The translations under genes and the position numbers were made by a program. From Mytilus galloprovincialis (taxonomy: Eukaryota > Mollusca > Bivalvia > Mytilida > Mytilidae): a DNA stretch of 64,000 bases. Shown piece after piece: positions 12,143-23,823 of the stretch; the stretch's first letter is position 1; the number at the start of each line of letters is the position of its first letter. The DNA lies in NCBI RefSeq assembly GCF_965363235.1, contig NC_134842.1:5111112-5175111 (forward strand). Direction: 5' to 3'. The notes beneath the pieces are model-generated. The model searched no databases, had not been told where the DNA came from, and was given only the letters and a program-made list of their open reading frames with translations.

Positions 12143-12447
12143 CTACAATCCCCTTCCCTTTCATGAATATGACCTACCAAATTAGACTATTTACCGGATT
12201 TGTAATCACTTAAGCAACACGACGGGTGCCACATGTGGAGCAGGATCTGCTTACCCTTCCGGAGCACCTGAGATCACCCCTAGTTTTTGGTGGGGTTCGT
12301 GTTGTTTATTCTTTAGTTTTCTATGTTGTGTCGTGTGTACTATTGTTTTTCTGTTTGTCTTTTTTATTTTTAGCCATGGCGTTGTCAGTTTGTTTAGATT
12401 TATGAGTTTGACTGTCCCTTTGGTATCTTTCGTCCCTCTTTTAATTT
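10070..12447 (+). mobile_element. Penelope-like element with 3' tail
   Basis: ORF plus about 305 bp of non-coding tail ending TTTCGTCCCTCTTTT. The tail (GAGCAGGATCTGCTTACCC, then a T-rich stretch with GTGTTGTTTATTC and GAGTTTGACTGTCCC) recurs at least seven more times in the window, always with the same 3' end. The true 5' boundary is not resolved: 9,400-10,069 contains a different dispersed repeat, and no shorter copy extends that far. Confidence 0.75.
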
Positions 12448-12599
12448 AGTCTTAGATGCATGATTTTTTTATTACTTGTTAGTGACTAGCTGTCAGTAAC
12501 TTCAAGTTCTCTCAGATATGTACTTTTTTTGTTGGGATATACAAGTACCCAGCCACGTCAACACTGCTTTCTTTTGTTAGATGAATTTCTATTTGTATT

Positions 12600-12730
12600 C
12601 ATCTGATGAGTTAAACCTTTTGCAACTGTGTTTTATAGTTCGTTCTGATGCTGTACTGTTACACCAGTGTCCTAGGTTAGGGGAGGGTTGAGATCATACT
12701 AACATGTTTATCCCCAAACCTCGCGAAAAT
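12600..12730 (+). repeat. dispersed repeat fragment, inverted relative of 25,260-25,500
   Basis: TACTGTTACACCAGTGTCCT and GGGGAGGGTTGAGATCA match, in reverse complement, the 25,330-25,400 stretch. The rest of 12,448-13,549 shows no gene. Confidence 0.5.
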
Positions 12731-13549
12731 TCTAGCCAAAACTATCACTTATTGGATTAAACATTACATGTACCATTACCTTGGCAACAGGACCAGGGAT
12801 GTATAAATACCTTTTGGGAATTCCCCTCAATTCTTACTATTTGAGAGCAAGTTTTATACACTTTATACTTAATATGCAAAGATTTTAGAACATTATTAGT
12901 ATAAAATTTATTTCATCGTAGCCCTTTTCCGGACACATAAACATTTTAACAGAAACATTTTCAAAATGTTTTAGTATAACGTGTATTAAAAAAAATCCCC
13001 AAAGAGTGAACATTTTGGAGCATGTCCTAAAATATGTAAACAGATCGAATGTAAAAACCTATAAAAATCTAAAGTTGGAATTATACGACCACACTTTCCT
13101 CTTTGCAATTTTGTGTTCATGAATAAAAAAAATATTTCGCTCTGCGAGATCGAGACATTTAATATTTGTTCAAATCTTATTTGAACGGTTGCAACCGTGC
13201 TTAATCTGATTGTTGACTTAAATTGTTATTTATATGAATCACTTGCACAAATTATTCGAAGAAGTTTAACATGAAATAATTTGATCGTATTTTTCAGTTT
13301 AGAAATACTAAACAAACCTGTAACACAAGTTTGAAAAATCACTATTCAATATGTTCTCTCTCACAATAATGATGTTATATAGTTTGAAATACTAATAAGC
13401 TATAATCCCTTTTCTTCTGAATTGTAAAGCAAGGAACAAATATATGAGATCTTATCCAGTTAGACAATAACAACATTCAATTCATGGATCTATTACAATT
13501 CTTCAGAAATAGGGAAATATTTTGGGTTTTCCTAGTTTCTCTACTACAG

Positions 13550-13634
13550 TATAAATAAAGATGTGAAAAGGAAACATCTAACCAGATCATTCAGCCTTTG
13601 TAATTGAATTTGGTTTAAAAGGATCCATTAAGAG
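13550..13634 (+). promoter_or_regulatory. core promoter and probable non-coding first exon of the 370-residue crystallin-aerolysin gene
   Basis: TATAAATA at 13,550-13,557. AACCAG at 13,580 lies 30 bp downstream, where initiation would be expected. A GT donor (AAGAG/GTAGAT) ends the putative exon at 13,634, and the first coding exon at 13,948 begins after a good acceptor. The stretch from AACCAG to the donor resembles the one upstream of the minus-strand relative at 40,840-40,887. The transcription start itself is inferred. Confidence 0.45.
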
Positions 13635-13961
13635 GTAGATGACATTTAAAAATTTATAATCAATTATATTGTCTACCCAAACTATTGTTTCTGAAATATA
13701 TATATGTAATCTACTGTAAATTCAGAAATAATTGCGATGTTCTTAATTTTGCGAGAAAAAAAATGCAGCAGGGTTATAGCAGCAATAATTTGAACTCGCT
13801 TTTTAATTCTTTTTTAAAGAAATTAAGCAGGATTATTATCGCTAAAATTAACCACATTTCAGAAAAATGACAAAATCGCGATAATAAATGCACTCAATAA
13901 TTTCTTAATTACAGTATTCATCATTGAATTTATTCTTTCTCTTTCAGACCTTTGTCAAATT

Positions 13962-16900
13962 ATGGGAGTTGATGAGAAAAAGAAACCAAAGGTTAGCGAT
14001 TTATTTAATTTTTGTTGGGTTATATTATAAAAGTAGTGGACATTTATTTTACTATTATCATTATCATAACTATTTTTCTGAACTTTTACACGTTGAAGAC
14101 CTAACTAATGTTTATTATTTTAGCTTTTTTTGTCATATTATGATGAAAAATAATCATATGTTATTATTTTAAGATATATTTTTATTATATGCGTTATAAT
14201 TGTAGCTTTAAATGAATACGTGCGATTGTTAGACCTTAAAGTACGTTCTGTATTGCATACTTAATTTTACAAACTTAAATCAAGTGTATTTATATTATTA
14301 ACGGCATTTGTCTAAGGTTCCCTCGATAGAGAAAAACAAAATTGCAAATGCTTTTCTTAAAAAAACAGATTGCTATGAAATTTAAAACGGCATTATTTGC
14401 GATTTAGACAGGAGCATTAATGGTTATGTTTGCTTCAAATATATGCAAAAGTGGAATATTAAAACATTGTTTCGCCAGTAGAAGTCAGTTTGATTCAATT
14501 TATTCAAAATAAACTTAAGAAAGATTTGATAGTAGTTTTGTTGAACATGTTTGTCTTTTCTTTGTCATTAGTTATTAACGAGTTTTAGTTTGTTCATGTT
14601 CTTTTGGTATTATCCTGCTCTGTTTTTCAAGATATCATGACTGTGTCAAAGATATAATTCTTGGAACATGTTCATTGTTTACTTCTTCTTTTACAGATAA
14701 CTTTATATGAACATGTGAATTTTAAGGGCAGGTCTAAAACATTCACGGAAGCGAATGACAATTTGATAGATGAAGGATTCAATGATTATTCATCAAGCGT
14801 AATCGTAGAAGGAGGAGTGTAAGTATTCTATATAACCGAGCTTGTTAAACGAGTATCAATGTAGTTCTAATGGAATCTGATTGTCTACTACAAATGTATA
14901 ATACATATTCAAATACGCTAATTATATATTTTAACCTTATTTGCCGACTTAAACGATACAAATCATAAGGTAGCCCAATCATCCTTGTAATCTTGTGTTC
15001 CGTCTTACCGTTGATTTTACTTGATCTTCGGTGTTTTACTATTACTGATACTAATACTAAAAAGACAATTCCATTTTTTTTTTACATTATCCTTCATAAA
15101 AGGAGGGCGAAAGATACTAGAGGGACAGTCAAACTCATAAATCGAAAATAACCTGACAACCCCATGGCTAAAAATGAGAGAGACAAACAGACAAACAATA
15201 GTACACATGACACAACATAGCTAAAGAATTAGCAACATGAACCCCACCAACAACTAGGGGTGATCTCAGGTGCTCTGGAAGGGTAAGCAGATCCTGCTCT
15301 ACAAGTGGCATTCGTCGTGTTGCTTATGTGATAACAAATTCGGTAAATAGTCTAATTCGGTAGGTCACATTCATGAAAGGGAAGGGGATTGTAGTAACGA
15401 CGTAAGAAATATATCCGATATCATTTGTGAAATGGTTATTCCATAACGGTCAACCAACTCGTGATGGCGTCCGTAAAATTTACGAAGGGATGATTTCAAC
15501 TTCACCATTTGGAACTCTTGGTTTAATAGCTTCCATGTGAGCAGCAACCCTCTATCAAGAAAATCATGATAGGAAATACAAGCACGGGAATATCGTATCA
15601 ATTGGGAGATATATACCCCGTATGCAGGTGCTGCTGGAATGATGCTACTCAGAAATGGAAAGTGCACAAATGGAAAGCTGAAAACATCTCTTTTGTCGTG
15701 AAGTTTTGTTTTCGAACGACCCTCATTGTCAATGTTTAGATGTTAGTCAAGATATGAGGCAGACTTAAATAAATATGTTGTATCCTTTATCTCTAGTTCG
15801 ATGGAATAGATGCGTTCCACATAGTCACCAAGTTTTGAATTATTTAGTGAAAGAACATCATCTATATAGCGGAAAGTAGAGTTAAAGGATATCGCTAACT
15901 TCTTATCTTTCTTCTAGAGATCCAACGAATAAGCGTGTATTAATTTTTTCTAAGACACATTCGCACTCCGGGATCCTGATTTCTTTTCCAGAATCAACGC
16001 TTAATAATTGTAACTTTATAATATAAAATGCTTTTTTTCCCATTCATTTAATCTAGTGACGGAGTAGATCCACTTCGTAATGTATTTTTGTATTGTAGAT
16101 TACAAAAATTTGAAGATGAGAAAATTTTGAATTTGCTTTGTTTCAGATGGGTATTGTACCAGCACTGTAACTATACAGGAAATGTTTGTGTAGTAATGGA
16201 AGGTGACAGAACCAATCTCTTGAACTGTAGAGGAGATAAAGGCACAAAAATTCATGATTTTAATGATGTTGTTTCATCTTTAAAGCCATTGGACTACGTA
16301 CGTTAAATCGTTAATCAAAAAGACTATAACATGTTGTTAGCATTGTCCTTTAAATAAATATAAGTTGTTCATTAATTAAATCGAGTAGAAACAAGATATG
16401 ATTTACGGAAAATACACTGTCACAAATGCATATAGGAAGTTAGCTTTTCTCTAGAAAAAAGGTTGAAGACATTATCAAATTCAAAATGCGACTTCTATTT
16501 AATGAGTTAAAACATACATAATACTACTTTTACTTCCTCAAATGCGCATTCTGACAATTAGTTCCCAATGTGTTATGCAAATTTATTTCAAAATTTTACA
16601 CTTATGTAAACTTGCAAGCACATTAATATATTGTGTCCTTAGGTCTTTAGTGTACTCCAGGTCAACATATTTTTAAAAATAAACAACAGAGGAATTAAAC
16701 CTATCCTCATAACACTTATTCGTTTATCGACAACTCTTAGCTTCAAATGTTTAGGCTATGGCCTAACCGATGAAAATTAAATCGGGAAAGTCGTTCCGAC
16801 ACATACAAACAGGTATGGCGTAACTTTCATTTTCTTATTTCAGGATTTTACTGAAGAGCCAAAGTGTACTGTTTACGTACATGGTTTTGAAGGCCGTTCA

Positions 16901-19900
16901 TTAGAGTTCACAGATGACATTCTGGACCTTGGGTGGTATAAAATTAGCAATCAAATATCCTCCATCAGGGTGCATAGTGGAGCGTAAGAATTTATTGTCT
17001 CACAAATTATGTTTACTTTAGGTCAATGGCAATCAACTCGATGAAGTGTTTAAAACCTCATTTAAGAAATGAACAGATTTTAAATCAAACGGATTGTATA
17101 GTTATTTGTTGTTTTGCTTTAGTTTGAATGCTAGCAATCATGTTTTAATATGTCTTTAACTTTGGCATATTTTCTGGTACGTTTCAAATTAAATATTTTA
17201 TTAAAGAGGTTTGTCAGTATACCAAAAAACATATTTACGAAAAATAAACAAAGTTCGAAAAGGGGGAAAGTCAATAAAACCAGGACACATTAAACGCCCG
17301 ACTATATCAGCCACAGAATCAATGGAAAGCAAATGGCATAATACTAACTTGGTACAAGCGTTCTCGAAACAAAATGATTGGTTAAAATTGGATTGAAATC
17401 TAGCAAAATCTGAAATTTGTATGGCAGTTGTTTTATTTTTAATATAAAGGCAAAATCAGATTAGCAACTATAACAGATACAATTTATTGACGTGTTAATT
17501 GTTGTTGTCCCGTAGAATACACCCTCTTTAAACAAAAAAAAACCCAAAAAATACACGTATCAATGATACCACAATCATAAGTTTAAAACGACTGACAAAA
17601 CCAATTCAAAACGATGAGCAGACAAATTACAATCTTTTCAATACTACACAAAGAATCAAAAGATTGAACCATCATGTTTTTTCTTAACTGGGGTTCAGAA
17701 AATGGGCAATTTCTGCTATATTATCAACGGTAACATCAATCCCTTTAAAAAGATGTTTCAAAAATAAACATCCTATTAATTCTAAGATTGATCCATGTGC
17801 TCATACCATTTTATATACATGTATATACATTTGACAATTTCTTCGAGGGATGTACATTTTGTTTTTTATAATGTACAATTATCGAAAATAATGTTAAAAT
17901 GTATACTTGATATATGTAAATTATAAATATAAGTGATTCACAATTCACAAAATTGATATCCAATTGTCCAATAATGCGCGTCTTCTTTTTCAAAAATACT
18001 TTTTGTATTCATTATACATTGTTTATTGTAGTTTTTGAGGTTTTTTAGAGAGGACTTTTATACATAAAATAAAATTTTTGAAATACGCTCGTAAGAGTTC
18101 TGGCTACTTACATTTTCAAAACAGTTCTAGATCAAATACGTGTCTAACGAACAAATCAAAATAACTTAGGAAACTTAAAAAAGTATATTCTTATCGGTTT
18201 GGTAGATTTCGACTATACGCTTAAGTCCAAATAACGCACGTAGTGCTTTTACTTTACAAAAATTGTATGTATGAACAGCTGGTTTTCTTGGTACATTTTT
18301 GTCAACATTTAAGCTTGCTGTTAACCAAACTAAAGATTGAGTCAACAATACCACTGCTACTGTTTGTGTTGTTATATTTTCCTGAATCAAAAAGTAAATG
18401 GACAAACTTTAAAAATGAGACAGTTATAAATATGTTAATGAATTTGAACTTATAATTTGCATGTAAGTCGTACTGTTATGAGACAAATAACATACGATTT
18501 TAATCCTGAAACAATTTGATAGATCGATTGTTGTTTTTTATAACTTTTAATATACAAAGCATAAAGTAAATTCAAACATGCGTACACAACATGTCCACCA
18601 TTAATCCCACATGCCTGTGTATAATTGTTTGTAACTTGTTTAAAACCACACAAAACCATATTTCTTTTCATAGATGGGTTGGATATGATATGGTTAATTT
18701 CCATGGAAAACACTCTCTCTACCTGAAAGGGGACCATCTCATGTCATCCACAGAAGGAGGATTTAGAAATGATCAATTATGTTCACTTAGAGCTCTACAA
18801 ATTGTATGTTATATGTTTAATTACTATATTTTGTTATTAATTTAAATATTTGTTAAAATCAAGTTAGTTCCAGACATTGACAACTCCATGCTTAGTTTTA
18901 ATATATCTATATGATTATAAACTTTTTCTTCTTTGCTAGTCAATTTGAATCGGCAGCCTTTAAGAACAAATTTCCACGTTAAAAAGATTTTTCATGAGAT
19001 TTATTAAATGGGAAATAACAGTTTATATATATAAAAGAGTAATAAGTTTAAAAAGATGACATTTGCTTGAAACATAAATAGAAATCAACCTTATGCAAAT
19101 GAATATCAATATATCTGATAACCTATTTCAGGTTGAAAAAATCAAGTTATCTTTAATTTTGTATTTCATATGGAATGTTAAATAATCAATTAGTCTTTAA
19201 GTATACATGTACGTGTTTACTTGCACTTACATAAGGTCGAATTTCGATGCAGCGCATATGATATTATGATCATGGATATATTCATGTCTTTATTTTCCTC
19301 TATTTCGTCGTCCAAATGGACTCATTTACTCAGTACAACTGTTAATTTACAATAAACATATTATTTCAATAAAGAAGATGTTAATTTTATGATGTTTAAA
19401 TACAACTGATTGTATAGACGTTACGTGCGTGTGTAGTACTTGATTAAATCGTAAACCTTGTTTTGTGTGCGAGTAGTTGTAACATAATTTTGTCTTAATA
19501 TTTATAAACAAAACTTGTGCAGACACATTTTATTTATTTCAAAGTTTCCTGTAACTCTTTATAGAACATCGAAAAGGTTCATCTAAGTTTCAGTTTTCTT
19601 GTTAGTCATTGTGTTTTTAATTGTTTTTTTTTTAAATGATATTTCTTTTATTGATCCCTTCTTGTATCGTTGTTAGGTTTATATTTCGACCAACTATATG
19701 TTCACAACAAGCATTACACATGTTACAATTGGTATTCGAATTATTTCAGACGGACACTATTCCTTTGATTGTTGATCAAATAGAGTTTCATGCAGGAGGG
19801 AATCGTACTTTGAAACCTACAACTGTTTTGTCTTGGACTCAGAAAAACAACTCAGATATCAAACAAAAGCTGTCAATTAGTAAGGAAAAGATCATAACAA

Positions 19901-22062
19901 CTGAAAATACATATCAATTCCGCTGGGATACTGGAGCTAAAATTTCATGTAAGATCGGAATATCATATTACGACATTTACAAATTTTTTTGCATAAAAAC
20001 ACAATTAATAACAAAATATTGATAAAAACAATAATTATACTTTTATGGTACATTCATTAATGTGTGCTTTAAGTAATGTACTTAACTATCTAAACCTATT
20101 ATCATTGGTTTACATTTTCTCGTTCACCGCGTTTTAAAAGTACTTTTGGAGTTTTTTAATTCAATAATTTGTTTTACATCAACAACATTTTTTGAAATCT
20201 CAAAATGCAATAAGCGATTAATCTAACTTTAAAAGTAGATAAATCGTGCTTATATTTGAAGGATATTTTTATATTTTAATAGAAGAACACAAATGTTCGA
20301 TCGAATAATTATACGTGAAATCAGTAGAACATCTATATATAAACTTTACGATTCAACATTAATTCAAACATAAGTCACACACGATTTGAATATGTGTTTT
20401 AAAGTATATAGTTCTAAAATTAAATTAATGTGTATTTATTTCGATTTGAAAACAAATCCCCGTGCATAGAAGAAATAAACAAAATACTTAATTCCAATCA
20501 TACAATGATGTTTATTTTTGCAAATATAAGCTTGTCATTTGGCATTAAAATTGTGAAATTAGGCGGATGATACCAAATAGTAACAAGACAAACCTCAATC
20601 AAAATACAAAACGGAAAGCCCTTTATATCAAATTGCAAAATCACTCACATCAAACACATCAAATGAATGGAAAACATTCTAGACATTTCCTAACGTAAAG
20701 AGTATTTATACATGTATATATATCTGGTCTTATGGTTAGCCAAACCTCACACTTGTATGACCATCTCATATGATTCCATCGACAACAGTGTCACAATGGG
20801 CTTTAAAACCTCATAATTCGAAGAGAAACTGACAATTTCATGACGAACAAGAATCAGTCCCATAAATACTGCAATCACTTTTGTTAGTTATGCTAGTAAT
20901 ACATACGTATTGTACACTGTTCTTATATCTGATTTTCGTTTTTAGTTGACATGACGACTGAAATATCAGCCGATTTGGAAGCAGCTTTGGGAGTTCCCTT
21001 GTCGGTCAGCGTATCAATGGCCATCGGTATGGAAGCGCACTTAAACATTGGAAAAACACTTGATAGAAAAATTTCAAAAACAGAAAAATGGAATGTTCAG
21101 TATCCAACAGAAATTCCACCTAAATCTGAGTAAGTTACTGTTATACAAATTTGATAAGCGTTAGACAGTATAACTAAGATATAAGAATATGAACACTAAA
21201 GCCCGCCTCCGGGTGCGGGGTTTTCTCACTGTGTTGAAAAACCTTTAAAGCCTTCAGCTGTGTTCTACTCTTTGGTCGGGTTGTTGTCTCTATGACATTT
21301 TCCCCATTTCCATTCTCAATTTTACTATAGCAACATCTATAAGAACTAAGCAAAGTCCAATCAAATAAAGAGAGCAATTTGTAGATTTAAATCACGAAAT
21401 AAATTGATAAATCAAAGTTATTGATATAATGAACACTGACTTTTTTTTTCAATAAGAACATCGATAATCAATTTGTCGAACAAAAACAATTCAAACCTGA
21501 TATATTGTGTAAATTGTCTTTCTTTTGTTCATAATCGTTAGCTAATTAACGATATGGTTAAAGAATACAACAACAGAGACAAAAATAAAAGACTTCGACT
21601 CTGACACAGTCAACTTATTATATTACATGAGCAATACGATGGTTGCCACATGAGGAGCAGGTTCTGTGTACCTTTCCGGAGCACCTGATATCAATCCTAG
21701 TTATTGTTCGGGTTTGTGCTGCTTTGTCTGTAGATACCATGTTGTGTGTTGTGTTCTATTATTTGTCTATTTGTATTTTTCTTTTTTTATCCATGGCGTT
21801 GTCGGTTTATTTTCGATCTTTGAGTTTGCCTGTCCCTCTGGTATTTTTCGTCCCTCTTTTCTTGTTTGTCTACTTATGATTTATTCTTATTTATTTTTCA
21901 AATAGGATAACGTTGACATCATACCTTACAAAGGGGAAGATGGATATTCCGTTCACAGCCCACTTTCACAAAGGAGAAAAAAGATGGACAGAGACTGGCA
22001 CATACTTCGGAACACAATACTTTGGTTTTGTTACAGATATCCAACAGAAAACTTTAAGTTAA
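13962..22062 (+). CDS. beta/gamma-crystallin-aerolysin fusion protein (EP37/beta-gamma-CAT alpha-like), complete
   Basis: Eight coding exons: 13962-13991, 14697-14818, 16147-16297, 16844-16983, 18674-18803, 19750-19948, 20946-21129, 21906-22062 (TAA). All borders are AG/GT and the phases (0,2,0,2,0,1,2) give one 370-residue frame. Residues 1-10 are a short charged lead (MGVDEKKKPK); there is no signal peptide. Residues 11-51, 51-101, 102-148 and 148-191 are four Greek-key motifs, one per exon, so two crystallin domains. Motifs 1 and 2 carry the calcium-binding signature (NDYSSS, NDVVSS); motifs 3 and 4 have changed it (SNQISS, NDQLCS). Residues 192-370 are the aerolysin-type pore-forming domain. 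Amphibian homologues are secreted or stored without a classical signal and form oligomeric pores; the same role here is inference. The start is the first ATG in an exon preceded by an acceptor, so a non-coding exon lies upstream. Penelope-like fragments lie in introns 2 and 7. Confidence 0.88.
15100..15914 (-). mobile_element. 5'-truncated Penelope-like copy in intron 2 of the crystallin-aerolysin gene
   Basis: On the minus strand it carries the last third of the reverse transcriptase (from KKDKKLA through YIDDVLSLNNS to HHELVDRYG) and the complete 3' tail, close in sequence to the 10,070 element. It no longer has one open frame and lies antisense within the host gene's intron (14,819-16,146). 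Confidence 0.8.
21180..21335 (+). repeat. dispersed mussel-type repeat in intron 7
   Basis: GTGTTGAAAAACCTTTAAAG, TTGGTCGGGTTGTTGTCTC and CCCCATTTCCATTCTCAATT form a block I recognise as common in mussel DNA; a shorter version is at 55,085-55,175. It follows the exon ending 21,129. Confidence 0.55.
21622..21862 (+). mobile_element. Penelope-like 3' tail fragment in intron 7
   Basis: Only the non-coding tail is present, from ACATGAGCAATACGATGG to TTTCGTCCCTCTTTT. It lies 43 bp upstream of the last exon of the plus-strand crystallin-aerolysin gene. Confidence 0.7.
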
Positions 22063-22199
22063 ATCAAAACAGTACAGACAAATTATCGCTTTTGAGATCT
22101 ATTCATCATGATTGAGATTCATGTAGATTCAACTCATTAACCCATGCAAAAACAATACTCTCTGTTTTAAATGAATTCAAAATATTGTCAGTTTATAGA

Positions 22200-22205
22200 A
22201 ATAAA
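22200..22205 (+). terminator. polyadenylation signal of the 370-residue crystallin-aerolysin gene
   Basis: AATAAA 138 bp after the TAA at 22,060-22,062, in AT-rich sequence. It is the first perfect match downstream. Confidence 0.45.
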
Positions 22206-22498
22206 AGCCTTTGTTACTATGCTTATATAAAGATACGTATGCTTTTTGTCTTTAATTAGTTGGATATACCTATTCTTATTTGTTTTTATTATATGCAATT
22301 GTTTATTATTCAACATAACATTGAAGTAGCATATTTGCTTTTTAAACCTATAACATCAACAAGGATACAAAAACATGAAGAGACGTTATCTTATTAAAAT
22401 ATATATTTGTTATTTTCATGAATGAAGTCAACATAGTGTGTTGAGGAAAACGCCTTGTAGGAGATTAAAATGTTGGTTAACAGTAAGAAAAATCTATA

Positions 22499-22934
22499 GG
22501 TGGCACGGTAGTATTTGCATTCCAGAATTTAGGTTGCTCTTTTGTGTACCCTACTTAGGTAAATGTATCTAAACAGTGTGATTGGACAAAAAATACAGTA
22601 TCAACTGAACATACTTTCCCAAACTGAGGGATGAATCAGGTGTAGAAAAATATGAAATAATTTTACATACAGATGAAAATGAATTTTTGAGAATTTTTTT
22701 TAATTTTGTATTCACTGCACCATAAAATACCTAAAAGTACTAGTGGCCTTAGGTTTTTAAAAATAGCAAAAAAAGTAAACGGTCATGATACATATTCAAA
22801 TTCATTTCTGAATAGTAATTGAAAGTACTTCAGTTAACTGTGAATGTAGAATTTTTTGCAGTGTTAGAAAGTGGTGAAAATTCTAAAAAGGCTATCATTA
22901 TCCCTTATGGGCCAGGAAATACTACCGTGCCACC
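22499..22934. mobile_element. 436-bp TIR element (MITE)
   Basis: Perfect 18-bp terminal inverted repeats GGTGGCACGGTAGTATTT, flanked on both sides by TATA (22,495-22,498; 22,935-22,938). No coding capacity. Size and flanks resemble the element at 27,425, but apart from the first three bases the terminal sequences differ. It lies about 435 bp after the stop of the plus-strand crystallin-aerolysin gene. Confidence 0.75.
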
Positions 22935-23823
22935 TATAAATGTATTGAATTTGTCAGTTTCTATTCTTTTTTATGTTGTACTCGTGTTTTTATAAATCTT
23001 CTAAAAAATAAACATCTTACTATCAACAGACGTGTTTGTTTACTTTTTGTATATTTAAGAAAAATATATGTTTTCATATATGAGTTTAAAGCATTTGAAA
23101 AAAATAGATAATGATCTTGACATAACTGTAACTATTGTAAAGAATAATTGACAATGAAGCAGTTAAATATATGCAGCTGCCACTTTTAAACGTTGTAATT
23201 GAGTACAAATATTTCTTAACTAGATACATATATGATATAATCAAATAATAATCTAACGACGTGTTCACATCAAACAATGAGTACTGTAAGACCTTTTACA
23301 ACTAATTTAATTCAATGAACACAATGGTTGCAAATAAAAGTTAGTTTCATCTTTAATAAATGAAGGGATAGTTTCAACATGGAGTTCAAAATGTTATCGA
23401 AAAAAACATTTTGCCTTGTCAAACGGAGATGAATAGTCGGTACCGTAAAAAACACATTCTATTGATTCGGAAACTGTGAGAAATAAGTGAATATTGGATA
23501 AGGACAGACCAGATACGGACCCCTGATAGAGTTTTTGCAAAGTTACTTTATGTGCAGAGAATTTGACACACTCTCTACATATGGCGTCATATTTAATGTT
23601 GCCATTCTGATCGTTACTTTGCTTGTACATCTCACACAGTCAAAAAGACATCCAATGTTGGCAAAGGTTTTACGGCTGCTTGAAATAGAATCCAAGTCAC
23701 CATATTTGTATTCACCAGTCACACATGGAAATCAAAATCAAAAAGATGTGGTATGATTGCCAATGAGACAACTCTCCACAAGATACAAAAGGACATGATA
23801 TTTTATGGTATTCAGTAAAATCT

